Shown here: one piece after another, positions 24,308 through 32,551 of the stretch | How positions within the stretch are numbered: position 1 is the stretch's first letter | Layout: each line of letters opens with the position of its first letter | NCBI RefSeq assembly: GCF_017573465.1 | Contig: NZ_JAGEPF010000018.1 | Coordinates: 124,001 to 188,000, forward strand | Length of the DNA stretch: 64,000 nucleotides | Direction of reading: 5' to 3' | From: Actinomadura violacea | Lineage (GTDB): Bacteria; Actinomycetota; Actinomycetes; Streptosporangiales; Streptosporangiaceae | Made by a program: the position numbers and the translations under genes | Notes under the pieces: generated by a model | The model's database searches: none | What the model was told of the DNA's origin: nothing | The model's input: only the letters and a program-made list of their open reading frames with translations

Positions 24308-24819
24308 GACGCCCGCCGGTTCAGGAAGTACTCGACGCCGTCGGCCGGGCGGGCGTACTCGGGGACGTCGGTCAGCAGCAGGACGCGCCGCCCCGACCCC
24401 AGCACGATCGGGACGCGGGCGGGGTCCATGCCCATCGGCACCAGCCACCCGGTTGCCTCGGCGACCGCCCGGTCGGACTCGGTGTCGCCGTGGCATCCGA
24501 CGACTCCGCCGAGCTTCCCGCCGCACAGAAGGACCATGTTGCACAGGTGGTTGATTGCGGGGTCGGTTGTTCCGCCCATGCCGCGCGGGTTGCGGTGGTG
24601 GACGGTCGCCGTGGTGGTCATGGTGCGGCCGTCCAGGTACACCCCGCACCGCTCGCAGTGCTGCTGCGAGCGGCCCGCCAGCAGGCTGCGGATCAGCCGC
24701 CACTCCTCGATCGTCGGGTGGGCTCCCCAGGACCACAGCCGCCCGCATGTGCAGCCTTCGCCGTCGGGCACGTCGGGCCCGAACCCGCGGTCGCATCCGG
24801 GGCACCGTGCGGCGCTCAC
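24304..24819 (-). CDS. HNH endonuclease
   Basis: A 171-residue protein with an N-terminal Cys cluster (CPGCDRGFG, CTCGRLW) and a central HNH fold: CERCG, VHHRNPRGMGG, then CNMVLLCGG and GCHGDTES. The His-His-Arg-Asn-Pro core is the catalytic H of the beta-beta-alpha-metal motif, and GCHG supplies the last His. HNH proteins cut DNA and in phages act in packaging, homing or nucleic-acid modification. GTG start overlaps the preceding GTGCAC-rich frame (GTGA). Confidence 0.8.
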   Translation of the reverse strand: MSAARCPGCDRGFGPDVPDGEGCTCGRLWSWGAHPTIEEWRLIRSLLAGRSQQHCERCGVYLDGRTMTTTATVHHRNPRGMGGTTDPAINHLCNMVLLCGGKLGGVVGCHGDTESDRAVAEATGWLVPMGMDPARVPIVLGSGRRVLLLTDVPEYARPADGVEYFLNRRAS

Positions 24820-25142
24820 CGAGCACGCCTGCGGCTGTGCGTGCACGGGCGGCGCGGCGTGCACGCGGCGGTGTGCATGCAGGTCAGCGGCGTGCACAGC
24901 GTGCGGGAGAGGGTGTGCGTGCACACCCTGGTCGTGCATGGGCGGGTGTGCGCGGCGCCGTGCACGGCGGTGTGCGCCGCCCTGTGCACGGTGGCGTGCA
25001 CGCGGGTGTGCGCGGGCCTGTGCACGGCCCGGCGGGTGTGCGCGCACGGCGCCGTGCACACGGTCTCGTGCGCGGGCGGCGGTGTGCGCACGGCGCCCGT
25101 GCAGGCGTGCACGGGCGCCGTGGTGTGCGCGGTGGTGGGCAT
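24816..25142 (-). CDS. Low-complexity His/Thr/Cys-rich protein from GTGCAC tract
   Basis: A 108-residue frame of Val-His, Cys-Thr and Ala-His units, almost wholly encoded by GTGCAC-like hexamers. The ATG has AAGGGAG upstream behind a class A leader, and its stop overlaps the HNH start. Translation is plausible but the DNA repeat may be the functional entity. Confidence 0.5.
   Translation of the reverse strand: MPTTAHTTAPVHACTGAVRTPPPAHETVCTAPCAHTRRAVHRPAHTRVHATVHRAAHTAVHGAAHTRPCTTRVCTHTLSRTLCTPLTCMHTAACTPRRPCTHSRRRAR
24841..25111. repeat. GTGCAC tract 2
   Basis: About ten GTGCAC and many GTGCGC/GTGCAT hexamers in 270 bp. It shares the GCATGCAGGTCAG segment with tract 1 in a different reading frame. 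Confidence 0.75.
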
Positions 25143-25223
25143 TGGTGCTCCCTTGCGATCGCCCCGGGTGCTTCTACCGGGGCCCCTCCAACCCATTGTG
25201 GGGTCGGTTAACAATCATCGCAA
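25143..25223 (-). promoter_or_regulatory. Class A promoter with 5' hairpin leader
   Basis: -35 TTGCGA (25223-25218), 17 bp with GTTAACCGACC, -10 CACAAT (25200-25195), hairpin CCCCGG/CCGGGG with GTAGAAGCAC in the loop region, then AAGGGAG. Confidence 0.75.
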
Positions 25224-25403
25224 GGAGTGCGGCGTGTTCCACGGCAGGGCCAGGCCGTCGCCGGCGCTGCGCGGCACCGACGGTCTGGCGTGGGCAGGTC
25301 CGTTCGGACCCGGTTGTGGTGTTGTCCCGGTAGGAGCCGATTGCGCTCGATAGCCTCGCCTCGCCCGGTGATCCGGGACTGTCGAGAGAAGGGGTGGCCG
25401 GGG

Positions 25404-26018
25404 ATGGCGCAGAGGAAGCAGCCGGGCGAGTACATGGACAAGGTCATCGGCCTGAAGGAGCTGGTCGACCTGCTGGCCCCGTTCGGGATGATCGTGCAGC
25501 TCGACCCGGGCGCGGAGCCGAACTACCAGGCAATGCAGATGGCACACGCGCTCGCCGGCTGCGTCCAGGCGCACGCATCCCGCGCCGAGGACGCCTACCG
25601 GGTCAGCGCGGCCGCCAACGGAGAGACCGACAAGGAGACCTGGGAGCACATCACCCAGGCGTCGCTGATGGCCTTCGCCGGGATCAACTGCCGGTCCGTC
25701 ACCGACGAGCTGGCGCTGATCAACTGGCAGGCGACCCGGCTCGCCGGAGTGCTCGGCGCCCTGGACTTCCCCGGCCCCATCAAGCGGGAGGACAACGTCG
25801 GGTCCGGCGACACCCTGATGCGCACCATCCGGCTGACGGCCGCCGCGCTGTCGGGCATGGTCAAGGCTGCACACGCCGCCTCGGACCCGCACCGGCCAGA
25901 CGGCGAACTCACGACCGCCGGGCAGGGGCTGGTCAAGGCGATGTCCGCGCTCGCAGCGGCTGCCGAGGACGTCAAGCTGCACACCGCGACCGGCGAACTG
26001 ATGGCCATGGGCGACTGA
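25404..26018 (+). CDS. Hypothetical helical protein, 204 aa
   Basis: Unrecognised soluble, mostly helical protein standing alone on the plus strand between minus-strand operons. GAGAAGGGG lies upstream of the ATG. It has no class A or B element, so control differs from its neighbours and it may be expressed in the lysogen or plasmid state. Confidence 0.65.
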   Translation: MAQRKQPGEYMDKVIGLKELVDLLAPFGMIVQLDPGAEPNYQAMQMAHALAGCVQAHASRAEDAYRVSAAANGETDKETWEHITQASLMAFAGINCRSVTDELALINWQATRLAGVLGALDFPGPIKREDNVGSGDTLMRTIRLTAAALSGMVKAAHAASDPHRPDGELTTAGQGLVKAMSALAAAAEDVKLHTATGELMAMGD

Positions 26019-26074
26019 CTGCCCGCACGTCCCTGCGAGAGGCGACGGTCTCGCAGGGACGGGCACGGCACCGG

Positions 26075-26791
26075 CTACTCCCCCAAGCCCGCGAGGTGTG
26101 CACGGTAGGCGGTGTGCACGGCGCCGAGCGTCTCGCCGTGCAAGGACTCCCCGCACGTGCACACCATCACCGGCCCTGCACGGTCGCGCTCCCAGTACGG
26201 GAAGTGTGCGCTGTGCGTCCACACCTTCGAGTGCCGTGCACACATCCCCCAGCCGTGCACGCGGACCCAGCCGCGCACGGCGCCCGGGTCGCCGATCGAG
26301 TTGGAGACGGCGTCCATCAGCGCGGGGCACCCCGGCCAGGTGCAGCCGCGGTGCAGGCACCCGCCGTAGGCGTGGAAGACCGCGTCCAGGTCGACGGGCT
26401 CGCGGGGGATCCGCAGCCGCCAGTACCGGCCCCGCCGGGTCGGGAGCACCGTTATGTCGCCGCGGGCTCGACGCACCGCGACGTTCAGCGGCCCGCCCGC
26501 CCTGGGGGCGGCCGTCCAGTGCAGCCACGGCCACACGGGAGCTGAGGGCCGCGCGGACCTGCCGGTATATGCGATGAGGACCGTCACCGGCTCGGGCGGG
26601 ACGCGGTCGCCGGCGAGCTTGTCGCCGTGGTCGAGGTAGATCCGGCCGAGGACGGTGGCCGGTCGACCCTCACCGCTCCCTACCTTTACTTCGTAAAGCT
26701 GGTGGGCGGTGTGGTCACCCGCACTCTGCTCCCCCGGGCCGTCACTAACAGTGGCGGCAGCGGCCGGGGCGGCGGCGTTCCGGTCACTCAC
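26075..26791 (-). CDS. Hypothetical protein with Cys/His clusters, 238 aa
   Basis: Unrecognised. The C-terminal half has CLHRGCTWPGCP, MCARH and MVCTCGESLH, compatible with one or two zinc sites. The N-terminal part is low-complexity. GTG with GGAGGG 7 bases upstream overlaps the end of the preceding gene. Its 3' end contains several GTGCAC hexamers. Confidence 0.6.
   Translation of the reverse strand: MSDRNAAAPAAAATVSDGPGEQSAGDHTAHQLYEVKVGSGEGRPATVLGRIYLDHGDKLAGDRVPPEPVTVLIAYTGRSARPSAPVWPWLHWTAAPRAGGPLNVAVRRARGDITVLPTRRGRYWRLRIPREPVDLDAVFHAYGGCLHRGCTWPGCPALMDAVSNSIGDPGAVRGWVRVHGWGMCARHSKVWTHSAHFPYWERDRAGPVMVCTCGESLHGETLGAVHTAYRAHLAGLGE
26099..26280. repeat. GTGCAC tract 3 (short)
   Basis: About five GTGCAC hexamers in 180 bp in the 3' end of the 238-aa gene; weaker than the other tracts. 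Confidence 0.5.
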
Positions 26792-27797
26792 CGTGCAGCC
26801 CTCCGAGGGAGGTCTGCCCGTCGCACTGCGCCAGCGAGTGGTCGGCGGGAATGTTCCACTCGGGGTCGGCGTGCGGCGCGGCGGCCAGGACGGCGTCGGC
26901 CTTGGCCGGGCCCCACGGGTGATGGACCTCGTAGTCGTCGACGGTGCCGCCATACTCGGCGACGACGTCGGAGCGGACCCGCTGCCACAGCCACCAGCCG
27001 ATGTAGGCGGCCACCCGCACGTCGCATTCGCAGCCGCGGTCCAGCTCGTTGAACGAGTCGAAGGCGCTGTCGTCGCCGTTCCACCGGTCGCGGTAGTCGG
27101 GCCAGGCGGCGCGGTAGTCGGCCAGGTGCTCGGCGATGTAGGCGGGCACGTCCAGGGCGTTGCCGTAGAACGGCTCGTATCCGGGCTTCTTCCAGTTCTG
27201 CGCGCGGTAGGGGGCCGACAGCAGCGGCAGGCCCTCTCCGATCCCGAAGCCGGCCTCGCCGGTGCGGTAGGCGATGAACCACACGGCCCGGGGGTCGAAC
27301 CCGTCGCCGGCGTCGGCGCCGTCCTCCTCGGTTCGGGCGTCTTCCTCCTCGACGGCGGCGTCTTCGAGGAGGACGCCGGTCACGGTGAGGGGGTGCGGCT
27401 CGTTGCGCGCGGTGTGCTCGGCGGGCCAGGCGGTCAGCCACATCGACTCGAAGGTGTCGATGGACACCCACGACCCCTCCCCGATCCGCACCATCACCTG
27501 CCCGGACGGGCCGGGCTGCTCGAACCCGAGCACGGTGTAGGAGTCGGCGGCGATGCAGGCCCCCGCCAGGGCGGCGCCGCGCACGCGGACGCCCTCGGGC
27601 CGCGACCACACCTGCCCCACGGCCAGGACGACGGCGGCGTGCGCCTCGTCCACCTGGTTCTCGGCGTAGCGGCGGGCCCGGTCCAGCGGCATGCCGTGCT
27701 CCAGCGCCAGGACGTCGGCCTGGCGCTCGATGAGGCGGGCGCGGCGCTCGGCGCCGATGACGGTGGCGGCCAGCGCGGCGCGTTCGGCGGTGTTCAC
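26784..27797 (-). CDS. Hypothetical protein, 337 aa
   Basis: Unrecognised acidic protein. A predicted alpha/beta core has an acidic insertion at about 145-165. Residues about 195-260 are Tyr/Trp-rich (WKKPGYEPFYGN, YRDRWNGDD), followed by a GCECDVR segment. GTG overlaps the upstream stop (GTGA) with GGAGGTGA upstream. Middle gene of the operon 28117-26075. Confidence 0.65.
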   Translation of the reverse strand: MNTAERAALAATVIGAERRARLIERQADVLALEHGMPLDRARRYAENQVDEAHAAVVLAVGQVWSRPEGVRVRGAALAGACIAADSYTVLGFEQPGPSGQVMVRIGEGSWVSIDTFESMWLTAWPAEHTARNEPHPLTVTGVLLEDAAVEEEDARTEEDGADAGDGFDPRAVWFIAYRTGEAGFGIGEGLPLLSAPYRAQNWKKPGYEPFYGNALDVPAYIAEHLADYRAAWPDYRDRWNGDDSAFDSFNELDRGCECDVRVAAYIGWWLWQRVRSDVVAEYGGTVDDYEVHHPWGPAKADAVLAAAPHADPEWNIPADHSLAQCDGQTSLGGLHGE

Positions 27798-28117
27798 CGG
27801 GTCACCTCCGGGCCGCACCAGCACGAGCGGGTCGGCTGGTGCAGCGGGTGGTCGCCGAAGCCGCGGCTCCCGGCGTGCACGACGATGGGCCGCTCCCCGT
27901 GGGTGCGGGACCGGGCGTAGGCGAGCGCCGCCTCACGGGTGGGGAGCCGGTCGACGTGCACGTCGCCGGCGCCCTCGGCCGGGCCGCAGGGAAGCAGGGG
28001 CAGGCCGGCGACGGTGTGGGTGTCGAACGGGCACGGCCACGGGTGGTCGCCGTGCAGCGTGCAGGCCAGGCCCCACCGTTCGGTGGCCTCGTCCAGCAGC
28101 GGGAAGTAGATACACAT
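27794..28117 (-). CDS. Hypothetical protein, 107 aa
   Basis: Unrecognised. Several single Cys/His residues (CTLHGDH, CPFDTH, CWCGP) might bind metal. First gene behind a hairpin leader fused to a class B promoter. ATG with AAGGAG 7 bases upstream. Confidence 0.6.
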   Translation of the reverse strand: MCIYFPLLDEATERWGLACTLHGDHPWPCPFDTHTVAGLPLLPCGPAEGAGDVHVDRLPTREAALAYARSRTHGERPIVVHAGSRGFGDHPLHQPTRSCWCGPEVTR

Positions 28118-28183
28118 TCGGCGGCTCCTTGAATGGGGCCCGGGTGCTTCTACCGGGCCTACCTTCACGTTCGGGGTAACGTC
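28118..28183 (-). promoter_or_regulatory. Class B promoter with class A-type hairpin leader
   Basis: GACGTT (28183-28178) preceded by GCAGGCCGC, 16 bp, then TAGGCC (28161-28156). The transcript would start at a GGCCCGG hairpin with the GTAGAAGCAC loop and AAGGAG. It shows that promoter class and leader can be recombined. Confidence 0.6.
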
Positions 28184-28243
28184 GCGGCCTGCCCAGCGCG
28201 GGATCGCGCGGCAAGGGTGCGGGCAGACCGCGACGTCGTTCAT

Positions 28244-28624
28244 TCAGTTCGCGGCGCGCAGCCGGTCGCCGATGCGGTCGATGCGGGCGCGGGCCGCCGT
28301 CAGGTGCGGTTCGGGCGGCAGCTTGTCGGGCGGCAGATCGTCGAGGCCCTCGGCCGCCCACGAGTACAGGAACGCCACGTCGGCCAGCGGCAACGTCACC
28401 TGCCGCCGGTCGCCGGCGGGCTGCACCGTCACCACGACCTCGTGCCCGCACGCCGCGGCGATCCGCTCGGCCCAGTCCAAGGTGAGGTTCGCGCGGCCGG
28501 TGAGCATCGCGCACAGATGCTTGCGGGTGACGCGCAGGTCGGCGGCGACGGTGGTCTGATGGCGGCCTGCGGCGTCGATGCAGGCGCGCAGGTCGGCGCG
28601 CAGCCGGTCCACCGGCCCGCTCAC
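28244..28624 (-). CDS. XRE/Cro-like HTH protein
   Basis: A 126-residue protein with an N-terminal HTH of Cro/C1 type (HQTTVAADLRVTRKHLCAMLTGRANL, about residues 20-46). The rest is helical. GTG overlaps the preceding stop (GTGA). It is the last gene of a coupled series from 31736 to 28244 that includes the replication genes, so it may regulate that operon. Confidence 0.7.
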   Translation of the reverse strand: MSGPVDRLRADLRACIDAAGRHQTTVAADLRVTRKHLCAMLTGRANLTLDWAERIAAACGHEVVVTVQPAGDRRQVTLPLADVAFLYSWAAEGLDDLPPDKLPPEPHLTAARARIDRIGDRLRAAN

Positions 28625-28875
28625 CGGGCCCCCTTGGTCTCCAGGCCGCCGGGGCGGCCGTCGGCGGGCTGGTGGGGGCACACGCCCGCCGGGATGTCGG
28701 CGCACGTGCGCAGCGGCAGCACCATCGCCAGGGCGGGCCAGCGCGCGAACCGGGTGCGGCAGCGGCAGCACTCGTACACCGCCCGCCACGTCGCCGGCGC
28801 GCCGGTGTCCACCACGGTGTGGCACTCAGGGCAGCGGTGCGCCTTGTCGGCGTTCCAGCGCCGCACGGTGATCAC
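28621..28875 (-). CDS. Zinc-ribbon-like protein, 84 aa
   Basis: Two Cys pairs, CPEC (about 15-18) and CCRC (about 37-40), then C and CPHQ, fit a small zinc ribbon. GTG overlaps the upstream stop (GTGA). Function unknown; such ribbons often accompany replication or transcription factors. Confidence 0.65.
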   Translation of the reverse strand: MITVRRWNADKAHRCPECHTVVDTGAPATWRAVYECCRCRTRFARWPALAMVLPLRTCADIPAGVCPHQPADGRPGGLETKGAR

Positions 28876-29168
28876 GGCGCCTCCCGGTGCCCGGCGGCGG
28901 TGGCGGCCCGCAGCGTCCGGTCGTCGAGCGCACCCAGCGCAACCCGGGCCGCGCCGTCGGGGTAGGGCTCCACGTCCACGAATCCGCGGCCCCGCGACAC
29001 ATACCCGGCCACCCGCACCAGACCGGGCAGCGCGGCGCCGATGCAGCGCCGCAGCTCGTCCCGCTCGGCGCGCAGGCACCGGGCGGCGTTGACAATGTCG
29101 TCCCAGTCGCGGGTCGGGGCCATGTGCAGCGCTTCCAGCAGCGCCGCCTTGCGTGCGTCGGCGGTCAC
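28872..29168 (-). CDS. Hypothetical protein, 98 aa
   Basis: Unrecognised, helical N-terminal half. GTG overlaps the preceding stop (GTGA) within the replication operon. Confidence 0.6.
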   Translation of the reverse strand: MTADARKAALLEALHMAPTRDWDDIVNAARCLRAERDELRRCIGAALPGLVRVAGYVSRGRGFVDVEPYPDGAARVALGALDDRTLRAATAAGHREAP

Positions 29169-29878
29169 GATGCCTCCCGGTGCTCGGTGTGCGCGGCGCG
29201 GTCGTGCTCGCGCAGCAGCTCCGCGGCCTTCAACGTCACGGCGCGGGACTCGGCGGCGCCGCCCAGCGCCTCCACCGCCTTGGCCTCCCATTCGTCGCGG
29301 TCGGGCACCAGCGCCAGCAGCGCGCGGGCGTGCCCCAGCTCGCGGTCCTCGTCGGCGGCGGCCGGGCGGTGCCGGATCGTCTTGAGCTGCCTGCGGACCT
29401 CGGCCGTCTCGGGGCGCGGCTCGGCCACCTCGAACCCGGCCTGGCCGGGCTTGCCGACGTACTTGGGCGGGGTGATCTCCTTGGGCAGGTCACACGCTGG
29501 GGGCCGCCGCACCTCGGCGGCCTGCCCGGTGCGGGCCCGCAGCTCGGCGATGAACCCGTTCGCCTCGGTCCGCGTGATGGGCGCGATGGCGTTCTGCACG
29601 TCGTGGGCGATGGCGGCCTCCCGCGCCGCCTTCACCCGCTTGATCACGTCGGCGGGCATGATGAACGGGCGGCGGCCGGTGCGCTCGTCGGTGCCGGTCT
29701 CGCAGTAGTACGCGACCACGGCTTCGGTCAGCGCGTCCTCACGCATGTCCCCCACCGCCAGCGACCACGCGGTGATGTCGGCCTCGCCGACTTTGCGCTG
29801 GTCGAACGCGGCGGCGTACTGCAGGACCCGCGCCACCATCGAGATGACGTCTTCGGTGATCCGGTCCGGGGTCAGCAC
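29165..29878 (-). CDS. Putative helicase-loader/G39P-like replication protein
   Basis: A 237-residue protein. The N-terminal ~75 residues (ADITAWSLAVGDMREDAL, then FIMPADVIKRV) resemble the all-helical N-terminal domain of phage helicase loaders/inhibitors such as SPP1 G39P, which bind the replicative helicase. The C-terminal part is charged and unassigned. GTG overlaps the end of the initiator gene by 7 bases. The position right after the initiator supports a loader role. Family call is probable, not certain. Confidence 0.6.
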   Translation of the reverse strand: MLTPDRITEDVISMVARVLQYAAAFDQRKVGEADITAWSLAVGDMREDALTEAVVAYYCETGTDERTGRRPFIMPADVIKRVKAAREAAIAHDVQNAIAPITRTEANGFIAELRARTGQAAEVRRPPACDLPKEITPPKYVGKPGQAGFEVAEPRPETAEVRRQLKTIRHRPAAADEDRELGHARALLALVPDRDEWEAKAVEALGGAAESRAVTLKAAELLREHDRAAHTEHREAS

Positions 29879-31353
29879 GCGGCCCCCCCCTCGATCGCGG
29901 CCTGGCCGCTGCCGCGCTCGGCCGCGAGCTTGGCGCGCATGCGCGCCGCGACGTCCGCCACCTCCGAGACCCGCTGGTCGGTGGTCGACAGCGGCACGCC
30001 GGGCATGTCCGGTGTGGGCAGCCCGGCGCGCTGCGCGGCCAGCTTCTCGCGCATCCGGGCGGCGACCTCCTCCACCTGCGCGACGCGCTGGTCGGTGGTC
30101 GACGACTGCGCCGCCGCGCCGCCGGGCTGGGGCGGCGCGATCTCGCCGCGCAGCGCCTTGGCGACCTTCCACGGCGGCGGCACCGGCTCCTGGCACGCCC
30201 ACAGCGCCTGCGCGAGCTGCCCCTCCGTCGCCCCGGCGCGGGCGAACTCCACCAGCCGGGCCTCCAGCGCGGACTGCTGCTCGCCGAAGATCCGGCCGTT
30301 CTCGACGCACCAGCGCCACCAGCGTTCGGCCAGCGGCCGCACCGCCGCAAGCTCCTGCTCGGTCGGCGGCGGGCCCGCCTGGCGGCGCCGCTGCCCGCGC
30401 TCGGCGGTCTGCTTGACGTTCGTCCGCCACGTCGCCGGCCAATCCCGGGTGACCTGCGCGAACTCCGGCTGGTCCCAGTAGGCGTTGAACTCGGCGATCT
30501 GCAACTCGAGGTCCACCGTCGGGTAGTGCTTGGCCGCCCACGCCCGCTGCGCCGCGTCCGGCTCGAACCGGCCGGGCCACGGCTGCTTGCGCGACGGCTT
30601 TCGCTTCGAGGCGGCGGCGGGGCCGCCGTCGAGCGTGTCCTGCTCGGCCGCGCCGTGCTCAGCGGCGGGGGCTCCCTCGCGCGTACGCGTGTCCGCGCTC
30701 GCGGGGGCGTGCGCGTACTCACCCCCCGAAGGGGGGTGAGGGGGTTCATGTTTCTGGTTCCGTACTTGTGGTTCGGGGGATTCTGAATCCCCCCTGGCGG
30801 GATTGGTAATCCCCCCAGCTGGGATTGACAATCCCCCCTGGCCGGTCTCGTCCTGGGGGGATTCTGAGTCCCCCCAGGGCTGTTCTTCCTGGTCAGGGCG
30901 GGGTCCGAGGCTCTTGGGGCGGCGGGCCGGGTTCGACTTGCCCTTGTCGCTGCGCTCCACCTTCGGCGGCGGCGGCGCAATCGCCGGCCGGTCCTCGGGC
31001 ACCAGCGGGCCACGGCCGCGGCGGAGCCGGTCGTCGTTTACCCGAGCGATCTTGCTGCCGAACCAGGCGTACGGGATCAGCAGGTCGTACACCTTGGGGC
31101 GCCGGTTCTTCGGCAGGTAGTCGGCGGCGGACTGGTCTCCGAGCGCCAGGAGTCGGCGCTTGACCATGTCGCCGATCTTGCGCTGCACCGTCTTGGGGTC
31201 GCAGTGCGCGATGTTGGCGAGGGTGTCCTTGGACAGGAACGCGGCGCAGCCGTCGTCGTCGGCGGTCTCGGCGAGCGCGCTTAGGATGCAGCGCTCATGC
31301 GCGTCGGCGGTCGGGGCGTCCTTGGCGGCCCAGATCATCGCGTCGAGGCTCAT
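29872..31353 (-). CDS. Phage replication initiator with internal origin iterons
   Basis: A 493-residue protein. The N-terminal winged HTH (about 15-95: LSKDTLANIAHCDPKTVQRKI...) is typical of phage replisome organisers. A low-complexity linker (about 110-260) is encoded by inverted-repeat iterons. A helical domain (about 265-410) and two tandem copies of a TTDQRV...EVAARMR-KLA unit (about 415-480) follow. The layout matches lambda O and related initiators, which bind iterons inside their own gene. ATG overlaps the upstream stop (ATGA). Helicase recruitment by the C-terminus is inferred. Confidence 0.75.
   Translation of the reverse strand: MSLDAMIWAAKDAPTADAHERCILSALAETADDDGCAAFLSKDTLANIAHCDPKTVQRKIGDMVKRRLLALGDQSAADYLPKNRRPKVYDLLIPYAWFGSKIARVNDDRLRRGRGPLVPEDRPAIAPPPPKVERSDKGKSNPARRPKSLGPRPDQEEQPWGDSESPQDETGQGGLSIPAGGITNPARGDSESPEPQVRNQKHEPPHPPSGGEYAHAPASADTRTREGAPAAEHGAAEQDTLDGGPAAASKRKPSRKQPWPGRFEPDAAQRAWAAKHYPTVDLELQIAEFNAYWDQPEFAQVTRDWPATWRTNVKQTAERGQRRRQAGPPPTEQELAAVRPLAERWWRWCVENGRIFGEQQSALEARLVEFARAGATEGQLAQALWACQEPVPPPWKVAKALRGEIAPPQPGGAAAQSSTTDQRVAQVEEVAARMREKLAAQRAGLPTPDMPGVPLSTTDQRVSEVADVAARMRAKLAAERGSGQAAIEGGAAC
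30775..30875. repeat. Four inverted-repeat iterons, putative replication origin
   Basis: Units at 30775-30794, 30799-30816, 30821-30838 and 30855-30875, each reading GGGATT, 3 bases, then AATCCC (AGTCCC in the last) with G/C flanks. The adjacent 30745-30775 is relatively A+T-rich. All lie in the linker-coding part of the initiator gene. Confidence 0.75.
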
Positions 31354-31736
31354 GCGGTTACCGCCTCGACGTGCAGGACGTACCGGGCGCGGGCGCGGCC
31401 GTCGACCATCTCGTGCTCGGCGTGCAGCAGCCCTGCCTGCGTGAGTGCGAAGAGCTGGCGCTGCACGGTGCGGCGGTGGACGCCGCGGTGGTCGGCGAGG
31501 CGCCGGTGGCCCATGGGGCACACGAACGCGCCGTTGGAGCGGGAGAGCATGTACCGCAGCAGCGACAACTGCGCGGTCGCCTGTTCACCGCATAGGGCCT
31601 CGGCCCGTCGCATAAATGCGATTTTGCGGTCACGGCGAGTGATCGCGGGAGTCGAATCGGCACCAATTTGGGTGTCGAGTGTTGCAGACGACGTGGTTCC
31701 GGGTACGCTCAGTCCCGGACGCGTCGGATCAGACAT
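31350..31736 (-). CDS. Winged-HTH protein, 128 aa
   Basis: C-terminal region (about 55-120) reads as a wHTH: LSLLRYMLSR..., RRLADHRGVHRRTVQRQLFAL, then a GLLHAEHEM wing. The N-terminal ~40 residues are probably disordered. The ATG at 31736 has GGAAAGG about 11 bases upstream; longer in-frame extensions look non-coding. It is the first gene of the replication operon and may be its regulator or an initiator partner. Confidence 0.65.
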   Translation of the reverse strand: MSDPTRPGLSVPGTTSSATLDTQIGADSTPAITRRDRKIAFMRRAEALCGEQATAQLSLLRYMLSRSNGAFVCPMGHRRLADHRGVHRRTVQRQLFALTQAGLLHAEHEMVDGRARARYVLHVEAVTA

Positions 31737-32011
31737 ATTGCTACGCCTTTCCAAGCGATGATCCGATGAGTCCGCCCGGCCCGGAGGTCCAAGTCCGGTC
31801 TGGGGCGGAACGGCGGCGACGGTTCGCTGAAGATCCTCTGTGGGTTGCCAGCCCGAGGGTCCTGAGCCGATCGTCGCCGTCTTCGTTTTCAGTTGTCCTG
31901 CATGCCTGCCGTGATCCCTACGTCCGTAGGGCGGCCGGGGCCAACCGTACCGGCTTTGTGACGCCTTGTCGCGCACCTGCGGGCAAGAAGTTGTGTGGCG
32001 CGGCGCGGACG
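31737..32011. other. Intergenic region upstream of replication operon
   Basis: 275 bp of lower G+C than surroundings, with no convincing gene. It holds a perfect palindrome CCCTACG-TC-CGTAGGG (about 31916-31931) that could be an operator. No class A or B box was found, so this operon is controlled differently. Confidence 0.45.
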
Positions 32012-32551
32012 TCACCGCAGGTCACCCCCCTGATCGGCGACCTTGGGGGCCTCCTGGGGGTCGCCGGCGGGCTCGTTGGCGGGCTCGTTGGCGGGGCCGG
32101 TAGCGGACGCGGCTGGGGTGTCGTCGGCGGGCTCCTCAGCGCTCCTCTCACCGATGATCGTGAGCAGGATGCGGCGGGCGTGCGTGAGGTCGCGACGGTG
32201 CCCCTCCTCCTCCGGCTGGGCCTGCGCGAGGGCCTTGGCGTAGGCGAACTGGACCTCGGCGGTGGAGTACAGCAGCATCTGCCACTGCCCGGCCCGCATG
32301 TCGTACATCCCCGACTCCCCCGCCAGGAGCTTGGCGGCCTGCGCCGCCGCGTCGGGGGTGAACGTCGTCTCGTCGCGCAGCAGGCCGTGCGCGGCGAGCA
32401 CGTTGCGGTGCGCGACCAGCGCGGCCTTGAGCTTGCCGACCTCGTTGGCGGTGCGCATGGTGCCGTAGGCGCAGAACGCGGCGCGTTCGGCGTCGGCGAG
32501 CGGGTCTTGGGCCATCTGGTCCCCCGGGATGCTGGTGTGCGGCGCGCTCAT
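32012..32551 (-). CDS. Hypothetical helical protein, 179 aa
   Basis: Unrecognised, helical throughout, with an acidic Pro/Ala C-terminal tail. ATG overlaps the stop of the RecB/Cas4-like nuclease (ATGA), so it is co-translated with it and may be a partner. Confidence 0.65.
   Translation of the reverse strand: MSAPHTSIPGDQMAQDPLADAERAAFCAYGTMRTANEVGKLKAALVAHRNVLAAHGLLRDETTFTPDAAAQAAKLLAGESGMYDMRAGQWQMLLYSTAEVQFAYAKALAQAQPEEEGHRRDLTHARRILLTIIGERSAEEPADDTPAASATGPANEPANEPAGDPQEAPKVADQGGDLR

Noticed and set aside
24841..25111. CRISPR array
   Set aside because: The GTGCAC tracts have no constant repeat length or unique spacers; units are hexamers at irregular intervals.
25234..25353. A 39-codon plus-strand frame with AAGGAG upstream
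   Set aside because: The AAGGAG is the reverse side of the extended -35 (CTCCTTGCG) that recurs in class A promoters, so it is probably not a ribosome site; no supporting features.
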